Shown here: one piece after another, positions 1 to 5,948 of the stretch
Position numbering within the stretch: the first letter of the stretch is position 1
How the letters are laid out: each line of letters begins with the position of its first letter
NCBI GenBank assembly: GCA_964404605.1
Contig: CAYOKT010000116.1
Span: 1-7,081 of the forward strand
Source of the DNA: CAYOKT01 sp964404605
Lineage (GTDB): Bacteria > Electryoneota > Electryoneia > Electryoneales > Electryoneaceae
Reading direction: 5' to 3'
Length of the DNA: 7,081 nt
Made by a program: the position numbers and the translations under genes
Notes under the pieces: model-generated
What the model saw: the letters and a program-made list of their open reading frames with translations, nothing else
Databases searched by the model: none
Told to the model about the DNA's origin: nothing

Positions 1-18
1 GGACTGAAGTCCCGGGCC
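1..18. repeat. Inverted repeat truncated by window edge
   Basis: Positions 1-12 read GGACT-GA-AGTCC, a perfect 5-bp inverted repeat with a 2-nt centre, followed by CGGGCC. If the sequence before the window begins with the matching GGCCCG, the hairpin would be about 11 bp. The visible half could be part of a dispersed intergenic hairpin repeat or a terminator. Only the right part is present, so its true extent cannot be judged. Confidence 0.35.
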
Positions 19-24
19 ACCCTC

Positions 25-49
25 GAGTTCCTTCACTGCGTTCAGGATG
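25..49 (-). repeat. Short intergenic repeat of the CATCCTGA...GAAGGA type
   Basis: Read on the minus strand this segment begins CATCCTGAACGCAGTGAAGG and ends AACTC. It closely resembles a short hairpin-like repeat (CATYCTGAGCG-AGCGAAGRATCT) that I recall as scattered between genes in many unrelated bacterial genomes, including Bacteroidota, Chloroflexota and Acidobacteriota. The ends TCCT (29-32) and AGGA (44-47) can pair. It lies in non-coding DNA beyond the stop of the DUF4835 gene, where such repeats are usually found. The resemblance is from memory, and the copy number in this genome is unknown. Confidence 0.45.
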
Positions 50-66
50 AAAACGATTAATTTTCA
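48..66. repeat. AT-rich inverted repeat
   Basis: TGAAAA (48-53) and TTTTCA (61-66) form a perfect 6-bp inverted repeat around the 7-nt centre CGATTAA. This is one of the few AT-rich spots in the window. It touches the 25-49 repeat and lies about 80 bp downstream of the minus-strand DUF4835 stop. It could be a weak terminator for that gene or a promoter region for something beyond the left edge; neither is demonstrated. Positions 67-143 show nothing further that I can support. Confidence 0.3.
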
Positions 67-143
67 GGCGGGCGAGAATAGGCGTTCGGGATGGCAACAG
101 GCAGCGCTCGTGAATAGCCGGAAAGTGCGCGTACACCATCCCC

Positions 144-986
144 CTACCGCTTCTTCAGCAGCTTCTGGTACAGGTCGGCGTGGTCGGGATCGAGGCTGGC
201 GAGCTTGCTCAGCGCCGTGTACTCCTTGTACTCGGCGAGAGCGTTGGCATAGTTGAAGTAGTTCAGGTCGAAGAACCGCTTCAGCTTGTCCTTCGGCACC
301 TTGTCCAATTGCTTGGCGGCGTAGAGGAGGTATTGCTTCGCGGTCTCCGGGTCGCGTTCCGTGTAGAACAGCCACTCCCCGGTGTAGTAGAGGAAATTGA
401 GGTAGCGTACCCGTTCGTTTTCCTTCTTCAATTGCGCCTCGACCCACTCCTCCCGCTTGTCCCAGCCGAGGAAGTAGCGGCTCGAGAAGCGTGCGCTCTG
501 CGAGATCTGGCGGGCGGTTTCGAAGTAGGGCGTGCCGCCGAACTTCTTCACCTTGTCGTACTCGTACCCGAGGACCATGTAGACGTAGTAGTCGATCAGG
601 CTGCGGAAGGGATCGAAGGATTCCGAGTAGACGAGTTGAACGCCGGGTGCGAGGGGGAACTCCCAGCGGCGGTCGGTGTGCTGGAAGTTGCTCCGGTTGG
701 AGATGACGAGCCGCGCCTTGTACCGGTCCTCGAAGCTGATCGCGAACGCCTCCTCGAAGTAGATGTCGAAGTCGAGGGGGACATCGTAGTTATAATCGTC
801 CGGCCCCCATTCGCGCTGGTTGATGTACGCCTCGATGATACGGTTCAGGCCGCGCAGTTTGTTCTGGTTCTCCTGCGGCAGCCGTTCCAGGTCCACCCGC
901 ACCGTCGCCACGAGCCTCTGCGCCGCGGCGCGCGAAACGGAAAAGGAGAACAGCAGCAAGAGTATGAGAATCCATCGGCGAGCCAT
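144..986 (-). CDS. DUF4835-family exported protein
   Basis: A 280-residue exported protein. Residues 1-22 are a clear Sec signal peptide: basic MARRW, a Leu/Ile-rich core, and an A-A-A end before Q23. The mature start (RLVATVRVDLERL), the INQREWGPDDYN segment and the aromatic, charged body match my memory of DUF4835 (Pfam PF16119). The N-terminal half looks beta-rich. The C-terminal half (about 190-280) is helical and contains a segment of TPR-like character (PETAKQYLLYAAKQLDKVP). The length is close to the family norm of roughly 290-300. In Bacteroidota the family often sits beside coaBC and recN, and I recall it being labelled PorD, a type IX secretion protein, in some annotations; that label is unverified here and neither neighbour is present. 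The start is backed by AAGGAG (1003-998) 11 nt upstream. The gene is monocistronic and diverges from the cNMP-binding gene. The biochemical role is unknown. Confidence 0.85.
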   Translation of the reverse strand: MARRWILILLLLFSFSVSRAAAQRLVATVRVDLERLPQENQNKLRGLNRIIEAYINQREWGPDDYNYDVPLDFDIYFEEAFAISFEDRYKARLVISNRSNFQHTDRRWEFPLAPGVQLVYSESFDPFRSLIDYYVYMVLGYEYDKVKKFGGTPYFETARQISQSARFSSRYFLGWDKREEWVEAQLKKENERVRYLNFLYYTGEWLFYTERDPETAKQYLLYAAKQLDKVPKDKLKRFFDLNYFNYANALAEYKEYTALSKLASLDPDHADLYQKLLKKR

Positions 987-997
987 GTCAGCGTCCG

Positions 998-1003
998 CTC
1001 CTT
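998..1003 (-). promoter_or_regulatory. Ribosome binding site of the DUF4835 gene
   Basis: On the minus strand AAGGAG ends 11 nt before the ATG at 986-984. The spacing is somewhat long but the core is perfect, and it supports this start codon. Confidence 0.55.
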
Positions 1004-1072
1004 GTCAGCAACCGGCGACCGTGCGCGCGCCGGGGAGGTCGAAGACCCTGCCCCGAGGCGCCCGGTGCGGAC

Positions 1073-1078
1073 AATATA
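1073..1078 (-). promoter_or_regulatory. Candidate -10 box for the DUF4835 gene
   Basis: Minus-strand TATATT, within GGTATATTGT, is an isolated AT-rich hexamer in very GC-rich DNA. It would start transcription near 1066 and give a leader of about 80 nt. No convincing -35 is visible upstream. The same hexamer precedes two other genes in this window, which raises confidence that it is a promoter element. Confidence 0.45.
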
Positions 1079-1109
1079 CCGTCGCCGGGCGGCCGCCGCG
1101 AGACCACTC

Positions 1110-1125
1110 GGCGCCGGCCGGCGCC
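1110..1125. repeat. Perfect 16-bp GC palindrome between divergent promoters
   Basis: GGCGCCGGCCGGCGCC is its own reverse complement over all 16 bases. It lies between the candidate -10 of the minus-strand DUF4835 gene and the candidate -35 of the plus-strand cNMP gene. A shorter palindrome, GGCGGCCGCC, lies at 1088-1097. It could be an operator for a dimeric regulator of both genes, or chance in GC-rich DNA. Confidence 0.4.
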
Positions 1126-1142
1126 TTCGCCACCGCCTCTGT

Positions 1143-1170
1143 TTGCGACCGGCGGTCCGGGATGTATATT
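1143..1170 (+). promoter_or_regulatory. Candidate sigma-70-type promoter of the cNMP-binding gene
   Basis: TTGCGA (1143-1148, four of six matches to TTGACA) and TATATT (1165-1170) are separated by 16 bp. Transcription would begin near 1177 and leave a leader of about 18 nt that contains the ribosome binding site. The -10 is the same hexamer found before the DUF4835 gene and uvrC. Confidence 0.5.
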
Positions 1171-1182
1171 GCTCATAATAAC

Positions 1183-1188
1183 GGAGGT
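1183..1188 (+). promoter_or_regulatory. Ribosome binding site fixing the cNMP gene start
   Basis: A perfect GGAGGT lies 6 nt before the ATG at 1195. This decides the start, because the reading frame stays open upstream to 820 without being coding there. Confidence 0.8.
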
Positions 1189-1194
1189 CCTGCC

Positions 1195-1656
1195 ATGGAC
1201 ATAATGAAGGCCCTGGAAGCCAGCGGGCTGATAGAAGGGATGAGCGAGGAACATGTACAGTTGCTCGCCTCCATCGCGGAGCACAAGATCGTCCAGCCGG
1301 GGGAAATCATCGTTCCGGAGGTCAACCGTTCCCGCGATCTCTACCTTCTCACCCGCGGGCGGCTGATCATCTCCCTCGCAGTGCCGAGGGAGGACCGCCA
1401 GGAAGAGGTGCTCGACACCCTCCATCCCGGCCAGCTCTGCGGCGAACTCGCCTTTGTCGACGGCTCCCCCCGCAGCGCCACGGTGAAGGCGGACGTGGAG
1501 ACCGAAATCTTCACCCTGCCCCATGATAAACTCAACGAGGCGATGGAGAAAGACCCGAAGCTCGGCTACCTCATGATGCGCAACGTGGCGACGATTATCG
1601 CGGGCAAGCTGCGCCAGACGAACCTCGCCTACCGGAACCAGCTCATGATGTGGTGA
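1195..1656 (+). CDS. Stand-alone cyclic-nucleotide-binding domain protein
   Basis: A 153-residue cytoplasmic protein that is almost entirely one CRP/PKA-type cNMP-binding fold. After a short helix (1-12), the beta-roll spans about 20-120. The phosphate-binding cassette GELAFVDGSPRSATVKA (83-99) keeps the key residues: E84 for the ribose hydroxyl and R93 for the cyclic phosphate, in a pattern very like PKA and CRP. A C-helix follows (about 125-150), ending in AYRNQLMMW. There is no helix-turn-helix, kinase, channel or other effector domain, so it cannot act as a CRP-like transcription factor by itself. It probably binds a cyclic nucleotide and signals through a partner protein, but ligand and partner are unknown. 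It appears monocistronic, with its own promoter and a downstream hairpin. The family call is firm; the role is inference. Confidence 0.9.
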   Translation: MDIMKALEASGLIEGMSEEHVQLLASIAEHKIVQPGEIIVPEVNRSRDLYLLTRGRLIISLAVPREDRQEEVLDTLHPGQLCGELAFVDGSPRSATVKADVETEIFTLPHDKLNEAMEKDPKLGYLMMRNVATIIAGKLRQTNLAYRNQLMMW

Positions 1657-1708
1657 GGCGGCGGCGAGCCCCTCCCGCGGACCCATCGACATGCAGCGCT
1701 CGACACCA

Positions 1709-1740
1709 CGCCCCGGCATCCCGCCGGGGCGGTCTTGTCT
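1709..1740 (+). terminator. GC-rich hairpin after the cNMP gene
   Basis: CGCCCCGGC (1709-1717) and GCCGGGGCG (1723-1731) form a perfect 9-bp stem with the loop ATCCC, followed by GTCTTGTCT, a broken T-rich tail with five T in nine bases. It is placed 53 bp past the cNMP stop and 40 bp before the end of the convergent GNAT gene. A Rho-independent terminator is likely. The tail is weak, so efficiency is uncertain, and the stem could serve both genes. Nothing else is recognisable in 1657-1779. Confidence 0.6.
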
Positions 1741-1779
1741 CACAGCGGTCGTGCCGGCGGAAATACGCCTTGGCCGCCC

Positions 1780-2376
1780 TCAGGTTTCCTCCGCAGGCGG
1801 GAGTTCAAGACGAAAAATCGGACGTGTCGGCGAGCGGCGGGCGGCCTCATGGAATCCCGCGCGGCGGAAGATGGGCGGCAGCCCGGTCCAGACGAAGGGG
1901 GCCGGCAGCCGCCCCTGCCTCGGCTCCACGGGGTAGCCCTCCAGCAGGGTCGCCCCGCGCCCGCGGGCGAACTCCACCGCGGCGGCGAGGAGTCGCCCCG
2001 CCACGCCGCTCCCGCGCCAGGGCTTCGCGAGGAAGAAACAGACCACCGACCAGACCGGGCGCTCATCGAGGGGCTTGAGGATGCGCGAGGCGGCGAGGCG
2101 GGGGAAGTCTTCGCGAGGCCCGAGGGAGATCCAGCCGACGGGTTCCGGCCCCGCATAGGCGATCAATCCCGGCGCGGCGCCGCCGAGGACCAGCGCCCGC
2201 ATCGCCTCCCGGTTCCCCGCGCCCTTGTCCGCCTCGAAGTCCGCGTGCGGCCTGCGCCAGTACATGCACCAGCAGCCGCCGCAGGCCCCCCGCTCGCCGA
2301 ACAGGGTTTCAAGATCCTCCCAGCGCTCCGGCGAGAGGGGATACACCTCGAGCGTCGTCCCGCCGGTTTCATCCAT
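1780..2376 (-). CDS. GNAT-family N-acetyltransferase
   Basis: A 198-residue cytoplasmic enzyme expected to move an acetyl group from acetyl-CoA to an amine; the substrate is unknown. The acetyl-CoA site (motif A) is seen as VVCFFLAKPWRGSGVAGRLL (111-130), where R121-G-S-G-V-A is the pyrophosphate-binding loop, followed by the helix to GRGA (139-142). N-terminal to it lies the cysteine cluster C32-G-G-C35-W-C37-MYWRR, then VGWISLGPRE (80-89), LDERPVWSV (103-111) and, after motif A, EGYPVEP (146-152) and WTGLPPIFRRAGF. I recognise this combination as a recurrent GNAT subfamily of unknown substrate. The frame is open upstream to 2493, but AGGGAG (2390-2385) lies 8 nt before this ATG, whereas the in-frame ATG at 2397 has no such site. 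The gene converges on the cNMP gene and diverges from uvrC. Confidence 0.88.
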   Translation of the reverse strand: MDETGGTTLEVYPLSPERWEDLETLFGERGACGGCWCMYWRRPHADFEADKGAGNREAMRALVLGGAAPGLIAYAGPEPVGWISLGPREDFPRLAASRILKPLDERPVWSVVCFFLAKPWRGSGVAGRLLAAAVEFARGRGATLLEGYPVEPRQGRLPAPFVWTGLPPIFRRAGFHEAARRSPTRPIFRLELPPAEET

Positions 2377-2384
2377 CGCAACTT

Positions 2385-2390
2385 CTCCCT
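2385..2390 (-). promoter_or_regulatory. Ribosome binding site deciding the GNAT start
   Basis: Minus-strand AGGGAG ends 8 nt before the ATG at 2376-2374. It favours this start over in-frame ATGs at 2397, 2421 and 2493. Confidence 0.65.
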
Positions 2391-2416
2391 GTGCCATAAT
2401 CAACCCGGTATCGGTC

Positions 2417-2422
2417 AACATA
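2417..2422 (-). promoter_or_regulatory. Weak candidate -10 box for the GNAT gene
   Basis: Minus-strand TATGTT, in an AT-rich patch, resembles the TATATT boxes elsewhere in the window and would give a leader of about 34 nt. No -35 is evident. The rest of the 2377-2526 gap contains only a small hairpin, CCGGG-GTT-CCCGG (2453-2465). Confidence 0.25.
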
Positions 2423-2514
2423 AAGAACGGCCCGGCCCTTCGGGACGGAACACCGGGGTTCCCGGAGAGCACGCGTGTGCAGCCCGGGTCCACGGCGGCT
2501 TTCGGCGCATGACG

Positions 2515-2520
2515 TATATT
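2515..2520 (+). promoter_or_regulatory. Candidate -10 box for uvrC
   Basis: TATATT, within GACGTATATTTCACC, ends 6 nt before the ATG at 2527. Normal -10 spacing would put the transcription start at or next to that ATG. No clear -35 is visible around 2490-2498. The box also overlaps a further in-frame ATG at 2509, which makes that codon unlikely as the start. Confidence 0.4.
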
Positions 2521-2526
2521 TCACCT

Positions 2527-4461
2527 ATGACAGCACGGAAACAAGCCTCCCAACCGCCGGAAGGCAAGATGCCTCCAGGCGGCGCGGACAGGGAAACCCA
2601 CGGGGCACCCGGCGTGCTCACCCTGCCCGAGAAGCTCGACCTGCTCCCGCGCGAGCCGGGTGTCTACCGTTTCCTGGACGATCGCGGCAAGGTCATCTAC
2701 ATCGGCAAGGCGAAATCCCTGCGCAACCGTGTCCGCAGCTACTTCACCAGCGGGCCGGACGGCCGGTACCAGTACGAGCTGCTGGTCTCGCGCATCCATG
2801 ACCTCGAGGTGATCGTCACCGACACCGAGCTGGAGGCGTTGATCCTCGAGGCGAACCTGATCCGCCGTCACCGCCCCCGCTTCAACGTGGATGTGCGGGA
2901 TGACCGCACCTACCCCTTTCTCAAGGTCACCCGCGAGCCCTGCCCCCGTGTCTTCCTGACCCGCGTTCCGCGCGAGGACGGCGCGGCCTACTACGGCCCG
3001 CTCAGCGAGGTGACCCGGGTGAAGGAGACCCTCGCCGCCCTGCGCAAGGCCTGCAAGGTGCGCACCTGCAACCTGAAGATCACCCAAGAGACCATCGCGC
3101 GGAAGAAACACAAGATCTGCCTGGAATATCACCTGGGAAACTGCGAAGCCCCCTGCGTGGGGTACGTTTCACTGGAGGAGTACAACGAGGGGATCCGGCG
3201 GCTGGTGGAGACGATCCACGGCCGCAGCTCCGACCTGATCGGCTTCCTCGAGCGGCGGATGAAGAGCCTCGCCGCCGACCTGAAGTTCGAGGAAGCTGCG
3301 CGCGTGCGGGACCAGATCGCCCACGCGCGGACGCTCAGCCTGCGGCAGAAGGTGCTCTCGCGGGACGCGGGGGACAGGGATGTGTTCGGCTTCGCGCAGG
3401 AGGACCGCGAGGGCTGTGTCGTTCTGCTCAAGGTGCGCGGCGGGCGGATGATCGGGCGCGAACACCGGTTCCTCTCGCGCCTCGGAGCCCGGCAGCGGGG
3501 CGAGGTGCTGGCTCGCGTCCTCGCGGACACCTATGTCCCCGAGACCCGTGGTGTCCCGAACCAGATCCTGCTGCCCGAGGCCTTGCCGGAGGGGGAGCGG
3601 GAAACCCTGCACGAACTGCTGAACCGGCGGCGGGGCAGGCGGGTGGAGCTGCGCGTTCCGCGCCGCGGCGACCGGGCGAAACTGGTCGAGCTGGCGTGTC
3701 ACAACGCCGAGCTTCTTCTCAAGGAACGGCTGCTCGCCAAGGAGAAGGCGGAGCGGGTGCCGCACGGCTTGAGCAGCCTTCGCGAACACCTGCACCTGCC
3801 GGAGCTGCCGCGGGTGATCGAGTGCTTCGACAACTCCAACCTCTTCGGCACCCACCCGGTGGCCGCGATGGTGCAGTTCCGCGATGCCCGCCCGGCGAAA
3901 TCCCAGTACCGTCACTACCGCATCCGCGGCGTCGAGGGGATCGATGACTTCGCCAGCATGCGCGAGGTGGTCGGGCGGCGGTACCGCCGCCTGCTCGCCG
4001 AGGGCGCGGATCTCCCCGACCTGGTACTCATCGACGGCGGCATCGGGCAGGTGAACGCCGCGCGGAAGGTGCTGGACGAGATCGGGTTGCAGCGTCTCCC
4101 GGTGGCCGGGCTCGCCAAGCGCCTCGAGGAGATCGTCCTGCCGGGCAGCCCCGAGACGATCACCCTGCCGAAGACCTCCTCGGCGCTGAAGCTGCTGATG
4201 CGGGTGCGGGACGAGGCGCACCGCTTCGCGGTCACCTACCACCGCAAGCTGCGCTCCGCCGCCCAGGTCTCCAGCTCGCTGGTCCGGATACCGGGCATCG
4301 GCGAGGCGAAGGCACGGGCGCTGCTGAGACATTTCGGCTCGCTGGCGCGGTTGAAACAGGCGTCGCCGGAACAGATCGCCGAGGTGCCCGGCTTCAGCGT
4401 GGAGGGCGGGCGGAGGGTTCTCGCCGGGCTCGGCGCATTACCTGGCGGCGGGGAGCGATGA
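2527..4461 (+). CDS. uvrC: UvrABC excinuclease subunit C
   Basis: UvrC is the dual-incision nuclease of nucleotide excision repair; it cuts 3' then 5' of a lesion after UvrA/UvrB loading. From 2527 it has 644 residues and all domains in order: GIY-YIG nuclease (G45-V-Y to I57-Y-I-G60, then KSLRNRVRSYF); the Cys-rich segment C181, C198, C206, C210, with the spacing of the UvrC iron-sulfur ligands, plus an extra C176; the UVR motif that contacts UvrB (about 247-268, LKFEEAARVRDQI); and the RNase H-like nuclease with D435 in CFDNSN, D473/D474, D503 in LIDGG and H565 in RDEAHR. Tandem helix-hairpin-helix motifs follow from I588-PGIG and E619-VPGF. The first 40 or so residues are a low-complexity extension. 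Start choices: 2527 (possibly leaderless), 2569 (GGAAGG 4 nt upstream, 630 aa) or GTG 2614 (615 aa, nearest to typical length). The frame is open back to 1735, but that stretch is antisense to the GNAT gene. The stop overlaps the next ATG. Confidence 0.97.
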   Translation: MTARKQASQPPEGKMPPGGADRETHGAPGVLTLPEKLDLLPREPGVYRFLDDRGKVIYIGKAKSLRNRVRSYFTSGPDGRYQYELLVSRIHDLEVIVTDTELEALILEANLIRRHRPRFNVDVRDDRTYPFLKVTREPCPRVFLTRVPREDGAAYYGPLSEVTRVKETLAALRKACKVRTCNLKITQETIARKKHKICLEYHLGNCEAPCVGYVSLEEYNEGIRRLVETIHGRSSDLIGFLERRMKSLAADLKFEEAARVRDQIAHARTLSLRQKVLSRDAGDRDVFGFAQEDREGCVVLLKVRGGRMIGREHRFLSRLGARQRGEVLARVLADTYVPETRGVPNQILLPEALPEGERETLHELLNRRRGRRVELRVPRRGDRAKLVELACHNAELLLKERLLAKEKAERVPHGLSSLREHLHLPELPRVIECFDNSNLFGTHPVAAMVQFRDARPAKSQYRHYRIRGVEGIDDFASMREVVGRRYRRLLAEGADLPDLVLIDGGIGQVNAARKVLDEIGLQRLPVAGLAKRLEEIVLPGSPETITLPKTSSALKLLMRVRDEAHRFAVTYHRKLRSAAQVSSSLVRIPGIGEAKARALLRHFGSLARLKQASPEQIAEVPGFSVEGGRRVLAGLGALPGGGER

Positions 4462-5909
4462 GACCGCCCCGCCCCCGGCAACCGCTCCTCCGGCGCGCTC
4501 TCCCGGCGCTGCTCTGCGTTCTCCTCGCGGTCCCCGCCCTCGCGGTGAACCCCCTGCTCGCCCGGCGGGACCCTGTCGCCGCCTATGAAAACGACCACAC
4601 CACCTGGGTCTACCCGCCCTGGGAGCACACCTGGGGCGTGGTGCGCGGCACCCAGACCCACCTGGCCATCCTCACCCTCGGGCGGGCGCATTTCCGCAAC
4701 CCGCAGGGGCTCTGCGCCGTCCGGCTCGCCGCCACCGACGACCCGGAGAAGAAGGGCGATGACGACGAGGTCACCGTCTACGGCGTGAACTCCGGCGAGA
4801 ACTCCCTGATCTACAACAAGTCGATGCACAGCCTGGGGCTCTACGGCTACAAGGATCTCGGCGAGGGGAACCTGCTTGCGCCGTGGGATGTCGCCGCGCT
4901 GCCCGACGGGCAGGTGTTCGTCACCGACAGCGGACACCACCGGGTGGTCAAGCTGCGGAACGTGAAGGGCGAGCTGCGCTACGAGGGCTCCTTCGGCGCC
5001 GGCCCGCCGGCCTCCCTCATCCTGCCGCGCGGGATCGCCGCCACCTGGGGCGGCAGGGTGCTCGTCGCGGACGCCCGGCGGAACCGCGTGGTCCTCTTCG
5101 ACACCAGCGGCGCGTTTCTCGACACCATCGGCGGCTTTCTCGCCCCGGTGGCGCTCGCCGCGGTCGACCGGGAGGACCCCTGGCTGCGCCCGCCGGGTGA
5201 GTATTTCGTCGTCGGGGACTCCGGGGGGGCGAGGCTGAGCAAGATGAGCTTCGACGGCCGCCTGATCGCCCGGGTCAGCGTGCCCGGGGCGGCCGGGCTC
5301 GCCGGGGCCCATGTCGGGCACGTGGACATCGACCTCTACCACGATGTCATCGCCACCGACAGCGTGCACGCGAAGCTGTTGAAGTTCGATTCGCAACTCG
5401 ATTTCCTCGCCGCCTGGGGCCAGGAGGGCGTGGGGCGCACGCGCTTCACCGGCCCCACCGGGATCACCGTCTGGCGCCGCTTCGGGCAGACCTTCGTCGC
5501 CGAGCGCAACGGGGCGCACTACCTGTGGGTCGGCACCGACCTCGCCGGGGAGCCGGAGTTGAGGGTCCGCCCCAGGGGACCGGCGATCGAACTCGGGCTG
5601 CGGATCACCGAGCGCAGCGAGATCCGGCTGGAGCTGGTGGATGGGAAGGGGAATGTCGTCCGCGAGAAGCGGACGGTCCGCCGCGCCGGGGACAACACCA
5701 TCCTCTGGCGGCTGGACCTCAAGGGAGGCCCGCTCCCCTGGAGCACCCTGCGATCGGTGAAACCCACCCCCAAGCCGGCCCCGCTGCCCGCCGGGGAGTA
5801 CGGCCTCCGCCTGCGCCTGCGGGCGACCTATTCCTCGAAGAAGGTGTTCGAGAAGGTGGTCGAGACACGTGTGGTTCTGCCGGAGGCGGCGCCGACCGGC
5901 GGACAGTAG
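4458..5909 (+). CDS. Exported NHL-repeat protein with FlgD-like terminal domain
   Basis: A 483-residue exported protein. Residues 1-29 are a Sec signal peptide: Arg-rich n-region, LPALLCVLLAVP core, and A27-L-A29 before V30. About five NHL-type propeller blades follow, near 140-178 (PWDVAALPDGQVFVTDSGHHRVVKL), 189-225 (PRGIAATWGGRVLVADARRNRVVLF), 240-273, 285-321 and 329-362 (PTGITVWRRFGQTFVAERN). Residues 374-475 look like a FlgD-type Ig or T9SS-sorting-type domain (LVDGKGNVVRE, WRLDLKGG, PAGEYGLRLRLR). It probably folds as a beta-propeller outside the cytoplasm and binds proteins or glycans; there is no catalytic motif I can name. The start overlaps the uvrC stop as ATGA. GGAG (4452-4455) is only 2 nt before the ATG, so translation probably depends on uvrC coupling. 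The ligand is unknown. The NHL assignment is good; the terminal domain is moderate. Confidence 0.85.
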   Translation: MRPPRPRQPLLRRALPALLCVLLAVPALAVNPLLARRDPVAAYENDHTTWVYPPWEHTWGVVRGTQTHLAILTLGRAHFRNPQGLCAVRLAATDDPEKKGDDDEVTVYGVNSGENSLIYNKSMHSLGLYGYKDLGEGNLLAPWDVAALPDGQVFVTDSGHHRVVKLRNVKGELRYEGSFGAGPPASLILPRGIAATWGGRVLVADARRNRVVLFDTSGAFLDTIGGFLAPVALAAVDREDPWLRPPGEYFVVGDSGGARLSKMSFDGRLIARVSVPGAAGLAGAHVGHVDIDLYHDVIATDSVHAKLLKFDSQLDFLAAWGQEGVGRTRFTGPTGITVWRRFGQTFVAERNGAHYLWVGTDLAGEPELRVRPRGPAIELGLRITERSEIRLELVDGKGNVVREKRTVRRAGDNTILWRLDLKGGPLPWSTLRSVKPTPKPAPLPAGEYGLRLRLRATYSSKKVFEKVVETRVVLPEAAPTGGQ

Positions 5910-5948
5910 ATACGCCCTGCCGCTCACCGGGACGGCCGCCGGAGTACG

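Noticed and set aside
180..1178. 332-codon plus-strand frame opposite the DUF4835 gene
   Set aside because: It mirrors a gene with a signal peptide and a family match; its Val/Leu/Glu-rich sequence has no recognisable motif.
820..1194. Upstream in-frame extension of the cNMP protein
   Set aside because: It runs antisense through the start of the DUF4835 gene, while a perfect ribosome binding site marks the ATG at 1195.
2377..2493. Longer N-terminus for the GNAT protein
   Set aside because: No ribosome binding site precedes those ATGs, and the added residues are not part of the fold.
1735..2526. Upstream in-frame extension of uvrC to 908 residues
   Set aside because: This part is antisense to a well-supported GNAT gene, is Pro/Arg/Ala-rich without domains, and would make UvrC far longer than the family.
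3169..4332. 387-codon minus-strand frame inside uvrC
   Set aside because: It is antisense to the conserved UvrC domains and has mirror-frame composition with no motif.
4236..5927. 563-codon open frame on the minus strand
   Set aside because: It is antisense to the end of uvrC and all of the NHL gene, both with clear domains. Its composition (Gly, Pro, Arg, Asp, Val, His) is typical of a GC-rich mirror frame and it shows no domain.
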